A stretch of 64,000 nt of DNA, from positions 124,001 through 188,000 of the forward strand of contig NZ_LT629695.1 in assembly GCF_900099705.1 (NCBI RefSeq), in the 5' to 3' direction. Under the pieces are notes generated by a model. That model made no database searches. It saw only the letters and a program-made list of their open reading frames with translations, and was not told the DNA's origin. Within the stretch, counting starts at the first letter, position 1. Every line of letters begins with the position of its first letter. The stretch is from Agrococcus jejuensis (GTDB lineage: Bacteria > Actinomycetota > Actinomycetes > Actinomycetales > Microbacteriaceae). The position numbers and the translations under genes were made by a program. Below are positions 48,460 through 56,154 of the stretch, one piece after another.

Positions 48460-50448
48460 TTGCCCGTCATCACTCCGCAGCTCGTCTCGTTGGATCGCCC
48501 GCTGGGCGCCACGAAGGACGATGTCATCCGCACCATCGCGGGCCTCGTGGCCCAGGCAGGCCGCGCCTCCGACGCCGACGCCCTCGCGACCGACGTGCTC
48601 GCCCGCGAGGCGCTCACGCCCACCGGCATGGGCGGCGGCATCGCCATCCCCCACGCCAAGACGGCCGCCGTCACCGAGCCGGGCCTGTTCTTCGCCCGCC
48701 TCGCCCCGACGGTCGACTTCGGCGCACCCGACGGCCCCGCCGACATCCTGTTCATGATCCTCGCGCCCGAGGGCGCCGCCGACACGCACCTGCAGGTGCT
48801 GTCGCGCCTCGCCGGCTCGCTCGTCGACGACGAGTTCACGGCTGCGCTGCGCAGCGCATCGACGCCCGAGGAGGTCGTCGCGCTCGTCGACGCCGCCGTC
48901 GCCGACCGCGAGGAGGCAGCGGCGACCGTCGCCGCCGACGCACGCTCGCTCGTCGCCGTCACCGCCTGCCCCACCGGCATCGCCCACACGTACATGGCGG
49001 CGGATGCGCTCAAGGCCGCCGGCGACCGCGCCGGCGTGCGCGTGACGGTCGAGACGCAGGGCTCCGCGGGCTCGAAGCCGCTCGACCCCGCGATCATCGC
49101 CGCCGCCGAGGCCGTGATCTTCGCCGTCGACGTCGACGTGCGCGACAAGGGCCGCTTCGCCGGCAAGCCCGTCGTGCAGGTGCCCGTGAAGAAGGGCATC
49201 GACGAGGCCGACGCGCTCGTGGTCCGCGCGCTCGCCGCAGCCAACGACCCCTCGGCGCCGCGCGTCGCCGGCGGCGCGGCCGCCGCATCCGCCGCCCCGG
49301 CAGCGAACGAGTCGTTCGGCGCGCTGCTCAAGCGCGTGCTGCTCACCGGCGTCAGCTACATGATCCCGTTCGTCGCCGGTGGCGGTCTGCTGCTCGCGCT
49401 CGGCTTCCTCATGGGCGGCTTCGAGATCGCGTTCGGCAGCGACGTGCCCGGCCAGAACGTCGCGCAGTTCACGGCGCTGAACTTCCAGCTCTGGAACCTT
49501 CCGCCCGAAGGCTTCCTCTACTACCTCGGCTGCGTCGCGTTCACGATCGGTGGCGCATCGATGGCGTTCCTCGTGCCCGCGCTCGCCGGGTACATCGCCT
49601 ACGGCCTCGCTGACCGCCCCGGCATCGCGCCCGGCTTCGTCGCCGGCTCGATCGCAGGCTTCATGGGCGCCGGCTTCCTCGGCGGCATCGTCGGCGGTCT
49701 GCTCGCCGGCGTCGTCGCCCGCTGGATGGGCACGTGGAACGTGCCGCGCTGGCTCGCGGGCCTCATGCCCGTCGTGCTCATCCCGCTGCTCGCGTCGATC
49801 GTCGCGTCGGGCCTCATGGTGCTCGTGCTCGGCGGCCCCATCGCCGCGCTCTCGACGGGTCTCGGCGACTTCCTCAACTCCCTCACGGGCACGGGGGTCG
49901 TGCTGCTCGGCGTCATCCTCGGCGCCATGATGGCGATCGACCTCGGCGGCCCCATCAACAAGGTCGCGTACTCGTTCGCCGTCGCGAACCTCGCCAACGG
50001 CTCGCCCGACAACCCGGGACCGTGGATGATCATGGCCGCCGTCATGGCCGCAGGCATGGTGCCGCCCCTCGCGATGGCGCTCGCGACCGTGCTCGATCGT
50101 CGCCTGTTCTCTGCTGCCGAGCGCGAGAACGGCAAGGCCGCCTGGCTGCTGGGCGCGTCGTTCATCTCGGAGGGAGCGATCCCGTTCGCCGCTGCCGACC
50201 CGCTGCGCGTCATCGGTGCATCCATCGTCGGCGCGGCTGCGACCGGTGCCATCTCGATGGCGGCCGGGGTCACGAGCCAGGCGCCGCACGGTGGCATCTT
50301 CGTGTTCTTCGCCATCGGCAACATCGCGATGTTCATCGTCGCGATCGCCGTCGGCGTCATCATCACGGCGCTGCTCGTCATCGCCCTCAAGCGCTGGGTG
50401 CGCCGCACGCCCATCGCCGTCGAGGAGCGCGAGCTCGCGACGGTCTGA
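48460..50448 (+). CDS. fruA: Fructose-specific PTS EIIABC
   Basis: Imports fructose and phosphorylates it to fructose 1-phosphate using phosphate passed from HPr. It is 662 residues, fused A-B-C. EIIA (1-150) has the phospho-His in GGIAIPHAKT (about residue 62), EIIB (about 165-265) has the phospho-Cys in VAVTACPTGIAHTY, and EIIC (300-650) has about nine helices including VLLTGVSYMIPFVAGGG and the GGPINKVAYSF loop. The start is a TTG with GGAG five bases upstream. No ptsH or ptsI is in the window, so the general proteins are encoded elsewhere. Confidence 0.95.
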   Translation: MPVITPQLVSLDRPLGATKDDVIRTIAGLVAQAGRASDADALATDVLAREALTPTGMGGGIAIPHAKTAAVTEPGLFFARLAPTVDFGAPDGPADILFMILAPEGAADTHLQVLSRLAGSLVDDEFTAALRSASTPEEVVALVDAAVADREEAAATVAADARSLVAVTACPTGIAHTYMAADALKAAGDRAGVRVTVETQGSAGSKPLDPAIIAAAEAVIFAVDVDVRDKGRFAGKPVVQVPVKKGIDEADALVVRALAAANDPSAPRVAGGAAAASAAPAANESFGALLKRVLLTGVSYMIPFVAGGGLLLALGFLMGGFEIAFGSDVPGQNVAQFTALNFQLWNLPPEGFLYYLGCVAFTIGGASMAFLVPALAGYIAYGLADRPGIAPGFVAGSIAGFMGAGFLGGIVGGLLAGVVARWMGTWNVPRWLAGLMPVVLIPLLASIVASGLMVLVLGGPIAALSTGLGDFLNSLTGTGVVLLGVILGAMMAIDLGGPINKVAYSFAVANLANGSPDNPGPWMIMAAVMAAGMVPPLAMALATVLDRRLFSAAERENGKAAWLLGASFISEGAIPFAAADPLRVIGASIVGAAATGAISMAAGVTSQAPHGGIFVFFAIGNIAMFIVAIAVGVIITALLVIALKRWVRRTPIAVEERELATV

Positions 50449-50466
50449 CGTTCCAGCGGTGCGAGG

Positions 50467-50496
50467 ACGGGCGGGTCGCTAGCGCGGCCCGCCCGT
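50467..50496. terminator. Hairpin terminator inside the end of the next gene
   Basis: ACGGGCGGG (50467-50475) pairs with CCCGCCCGT (50488-50496). The right arm lies inside the last codons of the convergent membrane-protein gene, so the two genes share the hairpin. Confidence 0.7.
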
Positions 50497-50973
50497 TCGG
50501 CGTGCGCGGCGTTGCTCGGTTCGGCGTGCGAACCACTGGCGTGCACGGCGCGTGCGCAGCCGGTCGCGGCTGAACATGTAGGCGCCGCCCATGACGAAGA
50601 CGTCGCTCGCAGACTCCCGCTCGGGCCAGGTGAGCATGCGCCGCACGCGCTCGGAACCCATCCGCAGCAGCACCGCCGTGACTCCCGACGCGACGCCGAC
50701 CACCGCGATCACGATCGCGAGCCCGATCGCCCACTCGATCGGCAGCGCGCGGTCGCCGCGCGACGTGAGCCACGCGAATCCGACCGCGGCGATCGGCAGC
50801 ACGACCGCAGGCACGGCGTGCTGCACGATCACGGTGCGCACCTCGGGCGGCGGCTCGTCGGATCCCCACGCGTCAGGGCTCGTCGCATCCGGTCCGCGGA
50901 AGAGCCGCAGGGCCGGATCGTCGGGGTCGGCACCCCGCCCACGCCGCTTCGCCTGCTCGGGATCCATCGTCAT
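50479..50973 (-). CDS. Hypothetical membrane protein
   Basis: A 164-residue protein I do not recognise. It has two hydrophobic helices (about residues 52-70, AVPAVVLPIAAVGFAWL, and 80-103, EWAIGLAIVIAVVGVASGV), and the N-terminus and C-terminus are both charged, the latter strongly basic (RTRRARQWFARRTEQRRARR). TAGCGT ends six bases before the ATG at 50973, which suggests a leaderless message. That hexamer lies exactly at the edge of the duplicated rnpB end, so the insertion next door left this promoter intact. A second ATG follows at 50967. Confidence 0.75.
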   Translation of the reverse strand: MTMDPEQAKRRGRGADPDDPALRLFRGPDATSPDAWGSDEPPPEVRTVIVQHAVPAVVLPIAAVGFAWLTSRGDRALPIEWAIGLAIVIAVVGVASGVTAVLLRMGSERVRRMLTWPERESASDVFVMGGAYMFSRDRLRTRRARQWFARRTEQRRARRTGGPR

Positions 50974-50983
50974 GCGAGCACGC

Positions 50984-51073
50984 TACGCGCCGATGCTGCG
51001 CGGCGGTGGTGAGGGGACTGGCCGGCCGATACGCCGGGTTCTGTCGTGGACGGCCATCTCTCTACGACGTACG
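50984..51073 (-). repeat. Duplicated rnpB 3' end, distal copy
   Basis: Ninety bases identical to 52064-52153, exactly 1,080 bases away. On the minus strand it holds the last 60 bases of RNase P RNA plus 30 bases downstream. It matches only the 3' end, so it is not a second RNA gene. The next base, 50983, differs (C here, A in the other copy). Confidence 0.95.
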
Positions 51074-51092
51074 GCGGCATGCCCGATCGGTG

Positions 51093-51983
51093 TCAGTCGA
51101 AGCCGTTACTTCGGCGAAACTCCGTCATGAACTCGTCCGCCACGCGGTCACCACGCTCGATCGCTCCGATGACCCACTGTAGGAACTGCTCGGTGTCGCA
51201 GAGTCGCATGATGCCGTCGAGCGATTCGCGATTGCCAGCCAGCGTCGATCTCGAGTAGCTCGCCATCGCTTCGTCACGCTTCTCGACCATCTCGAAGTGC
51301 AGGCCGAACCGATGGTCGATGTTCCTGACTCCAGCCCGGACCGCGGCACCCTTCCATCGCGCAGCCTCGCGATCGTTGCCTCGGTCGGCGAACGCCCACG
51401 CCACGAAGACGAGACTTTCGGCATCGCCGTTGAGAGCACCTCGAAGCTGTTGCAGGGCGTCCGCGGCCTCCTCGTTGCCAGCGCTCGAGGCTTGTTCGAA
51501 CCACGGAAGCGCGGACTCGAGTGTGCCGGTCGCCAGTTCCAGCGCGCCGATGAGGCGCATCGCGTCGTCATCGCCGAGGCCGGCTGCCTTCGCGTACCAA
51601 GACTTGGCCGTGGCGAAGTCGCCTTGGTCGCGATGGTGGTTTCCCATGTTGAACATTGCATCCCGCGATCCGGATTCAACAGCGCGGAGGAACCAGTGCA
51701 CCTTGCCTGCTTCGTCCCCTGCTGCCTCTCGCACCAGTCCCATCCGGACCAAGGCGACTGCGTTCCCCTTCTCAGCGGCGGCCTGGTACCAATGCCAGGC
51801 AGCGTCAGCGAGGCCGCGGTGATGCGCCGCGTCGCCCAGCGCCACCATCGCATCAGCGTTTCCAAGCGCGGCAGCGTTCTTCAATCGCATCTCGGCCACT
51901 GCCAGGTTGCCATCACGAAGACTCTCTTGCGCAGCTTCGTACGCCTGCTTCGCGATAGCTGAGACATTCTCGTCGAGACCCAC
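51093..51983 (-). CDS. Sel1-like repeat protein
   Basis: A 296-residue protein made of about six Sel1-type helix pairs, such as DAMVALGDAAHHRGLADAAWH, DAMFNMGNHHRDQGDFATAK and DAMRLIGALELATGTLESAL, spanning residues 25-200. Such solenoids bind other proteins. There is no signal peptide or membrane helix. The start is the GTG at 51983, seven bases after a TATAGT hexamer, so the message is leaderless. Base composition is lower in GC than the surroundings, and the gene lies between duplicated rnpB ends, both signs of transfer. The function is unknown; scaffold or immunity roles are possible but unsupported. Confidence 0.85.
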   Translation of the reverse strand: MGLDENVSAIAKQAYEAAQESLRDGNLAVAEMRLKNAAALGNADAMVALGDAAHHRGLADAAWHWYQAAAEKGNAVALVRMGLVREAAGDEAGKVHWFLRAVESGSRDAMFNMGNHHRDQGDFATAKSWYAKAAGLGDDDAMRLIGALELATGTLESALPWFEQASSAGNEEAADALQQLRGALNGDAESLVFVAWAFADRGNDREAARWKGAAVRAGVRNIDHRFGLHFEMVEKRDEAMASYSRSTLAGNRESLDGIMRLCDTEQFLQWVIGAIERGDRVADEFMTEFRRSNGFD

Positions 51984-52063
51984 GAGGCTGACTATAGGGG
52001 GAAGTCCGATCCGAAACTCGGACAGTGGCTGACTTCTCAGGCGCTGCCGACCGGCCGGCACGA

Positions 52064-52153
52064 TACGCGCCGATGCTGCGCGGCGGTGGTGAGGGGACTG
52101 GCCGGCCGATACGCCGGGTTCTGTCGTGGACGGCCATCTCTCTACGACGTACG
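52064..52153 (-). repeat. Duplicated rnpB 3' end, proximal copy (part of intact rnpB)
   Basis: The other copy of the 90-base repeat. It supplies the final 60 bases of the functional rnpB (including GACAGAACCCGGCGTATCGG) and 30 bases beyond. Confidence 0.95.
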
Positions 52154-52440
52154 TTGCCGCACGCCTCCAGCGACCTACCCGAAGACGGGACGAGCAGCCC
52201 CATGGTCTTCTGTCTGGTCTTGCTCCAGGTGAGGCTTGCCTAGCCGCCGTGCTCGCACACGACGCTGGTGGTCTCTTGCACCACCGTTTCACTCCTGACC
52301 GACGTAAGGTCGGCGGACCTGCTCTCTGTTGCGCTTGCTCGCGGGTCACCCCGGGTGGACGTTATCCACCACCTTGCTCTGCGGAGCCCGGACGTTCCTC
52401 GGCACCCGAAGGTGACGCGGCCGCCTAGCCGACCAGTCCC
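52094..52440 (-). ncRNA. rnpB: RNase P RNA
   Basis: Catalytic RNA that trims the 5' ends of tRNA precursors with the RnpA protein. About 347 bases, type A. Hallmarks read on the minus strand: GAGGAACGTCCGGGCTCC near the 5' end, GTGAAACGGTGGTGCAAGAG in the middle, and GACAGAACCCGGCGTATCGG near the 3' end. The ends pair as P1: GGGACTGGTCGGC with GCCGGCCAGTCCC. A TACCAT hexamer ends seven bases before the first base. The last 60 bases are duplicated beyond a Sel1 gene at 50984-51073. A long open frame runs through it on the same strand but is not coding. Confidence 0.97.
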
Positions 52441-52447
52441 GCAGACG

Positions 52448-52453
52448 ATGGTA
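52448..52453 (-). promoter_or_regulatory. rnpB -10 element
   Basis: TACCAT on the minus strand ends seven bases before the predicted first base of RNase P RNA at 52440. The -35 position is not convincing. Confidence 0.55.
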
Positions 52454-52483
52454 CGGGATGCGGCGGGCCCGGGTGGGATCAGC

Positions 52484-52580
52484 AGGGGTCACTTCTTGCC
52501 GCTTCGTGCGGCGTGTCGCGGCATCAGGTGACCACTCTTCGCAAGGAAGTGACCCCTCCCCGTCAGGAAGTGACCCCTCC
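52484..52580. repeat. Cluster of AGGAAGTGACCCCTCC repeats
   Basis: AGGAAGTGACCCCTCC occurs at 52544-52559 and again at 52565-52580. An inverted relative, AGGGGTCACTTCT, begins at 52484. The 144-base gap between rnhA and rnpB holds only these. They resemble repeated termini of some insertion sequences; no transposase is nearby, so this may be a relic end. Confidence 0.55.
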
Positions 52581-52597
52581 ACGCGAAGGCGGTCGCG

Positions 52598-53026
52598 TCA
52601 GTGGCGGCGCTCGAACGAGGCGCCGACGTCCATCGCCTCGTTCGCGACCTTGTCGGCGCGCGCGTTCTGCGCGCGTGGCACCCACGTGAAGCGCACCGAG
52701 ACGCCCGACAGCAGCTGGCGGGCCTCCTGCGCGAGGTCGGCCATCGACGGGTGCTTGATCTTCCAGCGGCCCGACATCTGCTCGACGACGAGCTTCGAGT
52801 CCATGCGCACGTCGAGCGCCGCATCCGGATCGATGCTCAGCGCCGTGCGGCAGCCCTCGATCATGCCGCGGTACTCGGCGAGGTTGTTCGTGGCGATGCC
52901 GACGAACGTGCCTACCTCGGCGAGCAGCTCGCCCGTCGCGGGGTCGATGACGACGGCGCCCGAGCCCGCGCGGCCGGGGTTGCCGCGCGAGCCGCCGTCG
53001 GCCTCGACGATGAGGGTGCGGCTCAC
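52598..53026 (-). CDS. RNase HI family protein
   Basis: Cleaves the RNA strand of RNA-DNA hybrids. It is 142 residues. All four acidic catalytic positions are visible: Asp in EADGGSRGNPG (about residue 9), Glu in NNLAEYRGM, Asp in VRMDSKLVVEQM and Asp in RADKVANEAMD. It is the short stand-alone type common in actinobacteria, where it may be fused to CobC in other lineages. The GTG start overlaps the stop of the upstream gene (GTGA). It is last in the nif3-zinc ribbon-rnh operon. Confidence 0.9.
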   Translation of the reverse strand: MSRTLIVEADGGSRGNPGRAGSGAVVIDPATGELLAEVGTFVGIATNNLAEYRGMIEGCRTALSIDPDAALDVRMDSKLVVEQMSGRWKIKHPSMADLAQEARQLLSGVSVRFTWVPRAQNARADKVANEAMDVGASFERRH

Positions 53027-53763
53027 AGGCCGGACTCCTCGGTGCGCACGAGGATCGCCGACGACGACGGGCACAGCACGACCGCATCCGGCGCGGCGTT
53101 CCGCACCTCGGCGAGCTCCGCCGACGTCAGCTGCACGCCGCTCGCCGTCGAGATGCCGCGCGTGAGGTGGCTCGCGCCGAGGCCGTAGCGGGCGCGCTGG
53201 CGCTCGTAGAGGGCGAGGAGGTCGGTGGGGATGCCGGACTCGGCACCCGCGCGGTCGCTGCGCGCCGCCTCGAGCTCGTTGCGCACGCCCTTGAGGCCCT
53301 GGTCGCGAGCGGTCGCGAGGCGACCGCGGCGGGCGCGCTCGTCCTCGGCGGCCGTGCGGGCCTCGCCGAGCTCGCCCTCGGCGACCTCGAGCCGTTCCAT
53401 GACCTCGAGCTCGATGTCCTCGAGGTCGCTGCGGCGCTTGTCGAGGGTCTCGATCTCGTGCTCCATCGCCGATGCCGTCTTCGCATCCGACGTCTGCTGC
53501 AGCCGCTCGCGGTTGCGCGTCGCGCGCGCCTCCACGACCTGCACATCGGCCTCGATGCGGCGCACCTCGGCCTGCAGGTCGTCGACGGCGCCCAGGCGCT
53601 CGAGCACCGTGCGGTCGAGGCCCACGAGCGCGTCGTCGGACGCGGCGATCTCGGGGTCGTCGAGCAGCGTGCGCTCCTTGTGCTCGAACTGGCGGATGCG
53701 CGTGTCGACGTCCTGCAGCGTCAGCAGCCGGCGCTGGTCCTCGGGGCTCGCGGTCAGGGCCAT
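53023..53763 (-). CDS. C4-type zinc-ribbon family protein with lost zinc ligands
   Basis: A 246-residue protein of the coiled-coil plus zinc-ribbon family found beside nif3 and RNase H. Residues 10-175 are a long coiled coil (for example RRIEADVQVVEARATRNRER). The ribbon region near the end reads GISTASGVQL, then DAVVLCPSSSAILVR, so only one of the usual four Cys remains and no zinc should be held there. The ATG at 53763 lies in the 58-base gap after nif3. The role is unknown; in related bacteria these proteins are linked to ribosome or RNA work. Confidence 0.85.
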   Translation of the reverse strand: MALTASPEDQRRLLTLQDVDTRIRQFEHKERTLLDDPEIAASDDALVGLDRTVLERLGAVDDLQAEVRRIEADVQVVEARATRNRERLQQTSDAKTASAMEHEIETLDKRRSDLEDIELEVMERLEVAEGELGEARTAAEDERARRGRLATARDQGLKGVRNELEAARSDRAGAESGIPTDLLALYERQRARYGLGASHLTRGISTASGVQLTSAELAEVRNAAPDAVVLCPSSSAILVRTEESGL

Positions 53764-53821
53764 GCGTCCTCCTTCGCGCGACGGGTCGTCGCGGGGCGTG
53801 CGGTGGTGAGGGTGGTGCGCA

Positions 53822-54640
53822 TCACTGCGGCACCTGGAAGTCCCACGGGTCGGTGCGCAGGTCGCTCACGGCGACCTCGACGCCCGGCAGCTCGGCGCGC
53901 AGCTGCTCGGCCGCGGCGTCGAGCCACAGCCACTCGCTCGCCCAGTGCGACACGTCGATGAGCGCGGGACCGCGGCCGAGCGCGTGGCGCTCGCGGGCAT
54001 CCGACGCCGGATGGTGGCGCAGGTCGCTCGTCACGTAGACGTCGGCAGCGACCACGGCGGGCTCGGCGAGCAGCGAGTCGCCCGCACCGCCGCAGAGCGC
54101 GATGCGCTGCACGGGGCGGTCGAAGGATCCGGCGACGCGGATGCCGCTCGCCGTCGACGGCAGCGCCCGCGCGAGCACCTCGGCGAGGCGGCCGAGCGTG
54201 ATCGGCTCGGGCAGCAGGCCGACGCGGCCGAGTCCCGTGTCGTCGCCCGACGCGCTCGCGACGATCGGCTGCTGCGCCGTGAGGCCGAGGATGCGCGCGA
54301 GCTCGCCCGACGTGCCGCGCTCGACGACGTCGGCGTTCGTGTGCGCAGCGAGCAGCGCGCAGCGGGCGCGCACGAGGTCGGTGACGATGCGGCCCTTGCC
54401 GGTGTCGGCCGCGACGGAGGTCACGCCGCGCAGCAGCAGCGGATGGTGCACGAGCAGCAGGTCGGCGCCCGTCGCGACGGCCTCGGCGGCGGTGTCGAGC
54501 ACGGCGTCGACGGCGAGCAGGATGCGGCGCACCTCGTCGGCGGGATCGCCCGCGATCAGGCCCACGGCATCCCAGCCCTCGGCGCCCGCGCGGGGCCACA
54601 GCCGCTCGACGGCGAGCTGCACGTCGGCGACGGAGGTCAT
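53822..54640 (-). CDS. Nif3-like dinuclear metal protein
   Basis: A 272-residue member of the NIF3/YbgI/GTP cyclohydrolase 1 type 2 family. Metal ligands are in LLVHHPLLLRG and AAHTNADVV near the N-terminus and in PALIDVSHWASEWLWL near the C-terminus. It forms hexamers with two metals, but its reaction is not settled. TAGACT ends seven bases before the ATG at 54640, so it is leaderless. It heads an operon with the zinc-ribbon-family gene and rnhA, an arrangement kept across actinobacteria. Confidence 0.92.
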   Translation of the reverse strand: MTSVADVQLAVERLWPRAGAEGWDAVGLIAGDPADEVRRILLAVDAVLDTAAEAVATGADLLLVHHPLLLRGVTSVAADTGKGRIVTDLVRARCALLAAHTNADVVERGTSGELARILGLTAQQPIVASASGDDTGLGRVGLLPEPITLGRLAEVLARALPSTASGIRVAGSFDRPVQRIALCGGAGDSLLAEPAVVAADVYVTSDLRHHPASDARERHALGRGPALIDVSHWASEWLWLDAAAEQLRAELPGVEVAVSDLRTDPWDFQVPQ

Positions 54641-54719
54641 GCGCTCCAGTCTAGGTGCGGGTCCTCGGGCGTCCTGCCCGCCAGGGCGAGCACCCAGCGA
54701 CGTCGGCGAGGATCGGCGA

Positions 54720-55595
54720 GTGACGACCGACGCCCCCGCCACCACCGCATCCGACCCCGCGAGCGACGCCGCCTTCCCGCGACCCGACGACGCCGATCCG
54801 CGGCGCCCCGTGCCGGCCTGGCGCGCACGCCTGCAGGGCGTCGTCGAGCACCGCTGGTTCCAGCGCAGCATCATCACGCTCATCGTCGTCAACGCCATCC
54901 TCATCGGCGTCGAGACGTATCCGGGCATGCACGGCATCGGCGGCGGCATCCTCTACGTCGTCGACGCGATCATCCTCACGGTGTTCACGATCGAGGTCGT
55001 GCTGCGCATCTCGGCGTACGGCTGGCGCTTCTTCACGAACGGCTGGAACCTCTTCGACCTGTTCGTCGTCGCCGTCTCGTACGTGCCGTCGGGCGGGGCG
55101 CTGCAGGTGCTGCGCGTGCTCCGCGTGCTGCGCGTCCTGCGGCTGCTGTCGCAGGTGCCGTCGCTGCGCCGCGTCGTCGGCGCGCTCGGCTCGGCGATCC
55201 CCGGCATCTCCGCCATCGGCGGCCTGCTCGTCATCATCATGTACGTCTACGTCGTCGCCTGCACCATGCTCTTCGGCGACATCGCGCCCGAGCTCTTCGG
55301 CGACCTCGGCGCATCCACCGTCTCGCTCTTCCGCCTGCTGAACGGCGACGGCTGGGGTGAGATCGTGCCGCCGCTGCAGGCCGAGCTGCCGTGGGCGTGG
55401 CCGTTCATGATGGGCTACGGCCTCATCTCGACCTTCGTGATCCTCAACCTCTTCATCGCCGTCACGTGCGAGGCGCTCGAGAACCAGAAGGAGGAGGAGA
55501 CGCAGCTCACGATCAAGGAGCAGCAGCTCATGGACGAGGTGCTCGAGCTGAAGGCGATGGTGCGGTCGATCGCCGAGGAGCGGCGCGGGGCATGA
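54720..55595 (+). CDS. Voltage-gated cation channel (BacNav-like)
   Basis: A 291-residue single-repeat channel, expected to form tetramers in the membrane. Six helices are seen: S1 RSIITLIVVNAILIGVET, S4 with Arg every third residue (LQVLRVLRVLRVLRLL, about residue 130), a pore loop and S6 LISTFVILNLFIAVTCEAL. The pore motif is LLNGDGWGEIV, with Asp where BacNav channels have Glu. The C-terminus is an acidic helix likely to be a coiled coil. A GAGGAT hexamer ends six bases before the GTG. The ion is uncertain. It couples to the next gene by ATGA. Confidence 0.9.
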   Translation: MTTDAPATTASDPASDAAFPRPDDADPRRPVPAWRARLQGVVEHRWFQRSIITLIVVNAILIGVETYPGMHGIGGGILYVVDAIILTVFTIEVVLRISAYGWRFFTNGWNLFDLFVVAVSYVPSGGALQVLRVLRVLRVLRLLSQVPSLRRVVGALGSAIPGISAIGGLLVIIMYVYVVACTMLFGDIAPELFGDLGASTVSLFRLLNGDGWGEIVPPLQAELPWAWPFMMGYGLISTFVILNLFIAVTCEALENQKEEETQLTIKEQQLMDEVLELKAMVRSIAEERRGA

Positions 55596-55792
55596 GGGAC
55601 TCCGAGAAGGCCGCCTGGCGCTTCCTCGGGTTCGCGGCGCTCTTCGTCGTCGTCGCCGTCGGCGTGCTGGTGCTCGGCACGGCGCTCTTCCCTGGGCAGG
55701 GCTGGGTGCCCGGGCTCGTCGGCGCGGGGTCCGTCGGGGTGCTCGTCGTCATCTCGCGTCGCGGCCGCCGAGACGGCGACTCCGTGCTCTAG
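55592..55792 (+). CDS. Small two-helix membrane protein
   Basis: A 66-residue protein I do not recognise. Two hydrophobic stretches, LGFAALFVVVAVGVLVLGTALF and VPGLVGAGSVGVLVVI, lie on either side of a short turn, and the tail is basic. Its ATG overlaps the channel stop by four bases, so it is translated with the channel. An accessory role to the channel is possible by position alone. Confidence 0.65.
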   Translation: MRDSEKAAWRFLGFAALFVVVAVGVLVLGTALFPGQGWVPGLVGAGSVGVLVVISRRGRRDGDSVL

Positions 55793-55806
55793 CGAGCCCC
55801 CTGGCC

Positions 55807-56010
55807 TCAGTCGGGCTGACGGGTCGCGCGGATGCGGCGCAGGCGGGTCGTGGCGCTGAGGATCATCGCGACCGGCGCGCCGAGCATCAACCAGCGCCAC
55901 GCGTCGCCGGTGCTGGTCGCCAGCGCGACCACCATGAGGGCAGCGAGGATGAGCGCGATGCCGATCACGGCGAACTGCGCGCGCTCCTGGGTCTGGATGG
56001 GCTCGTCCAT
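55807..56010 (-). CDS. Small two-helix membrane protein
   Basis: A 67-residue protein of unknown function. It has two hydrophobic helices (FAVIGIALILAALMVVALA and WLMLGAPVAMIL) and a basic tail, RLRRIRATRQPD. The ATG at 56010 is preceded by GAGGAT seven bases upstream; an ATG three codons earlier is an alternative. It converges on the similar-sized gene at 55592, but I see no sequence similarity between them. Confidence 0.65.
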   Translation of the reverse strand: MDEPIQTQERAQFAVIGIALILAALMVVALATSTGDAWRWLMLGAPVAMILSATTRLRRIRATRQPD

Positions 56011-56154
56011 GTCCCCCATCCTCGCGCATGCGACACCGTGCGCCAGCCCCTTGTGCGCATCGGCGGATGCGCCCGGCGAGCCGGGAATGCAGCGTCCGCC
56101 CACGGCGCATCGCACTTTCAGGACTCGGTGCAGGAACGTCCTTAAGATCGGCAG

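Larger units (their letters stand above)
50984..52153. mobile_element. Insertion unit at the 3' end of rnpB (direct repeats flanking a Sel1 gene)
   Basis: Ninety-base exact direct repeats bracket 990 bases of lower-GC DNA, about 62% by hand count of one 60-base line against 67-82% in two lines outside. The cargo is one gene, a Sel1-repeat protein, in the same direction as rnpB and with its own promoter. The inner repeat rebuilds the 3' end of the intact rnpB. This is the layout of DNA integrated at the end of an RNA gene by site-specific recombination. No integrase or transposase is present, so it is either a remnant or moved by enzymes encoded elsewhere. Confidence 0.65.

Noticed and set aside
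50984..51073. A second RNase P RNA gene
   Set aside because: Only the last 60 bases of the RNA are present; the core and the 5' end are missing.
51984..52349. Extension of the Sel1 frame through rnpB on the minus strand
   Set aside because: The extra 122 codons lie inside RNase P RNA and the repeat. A GTG with a well-placed -10 at 51983 explains the start.
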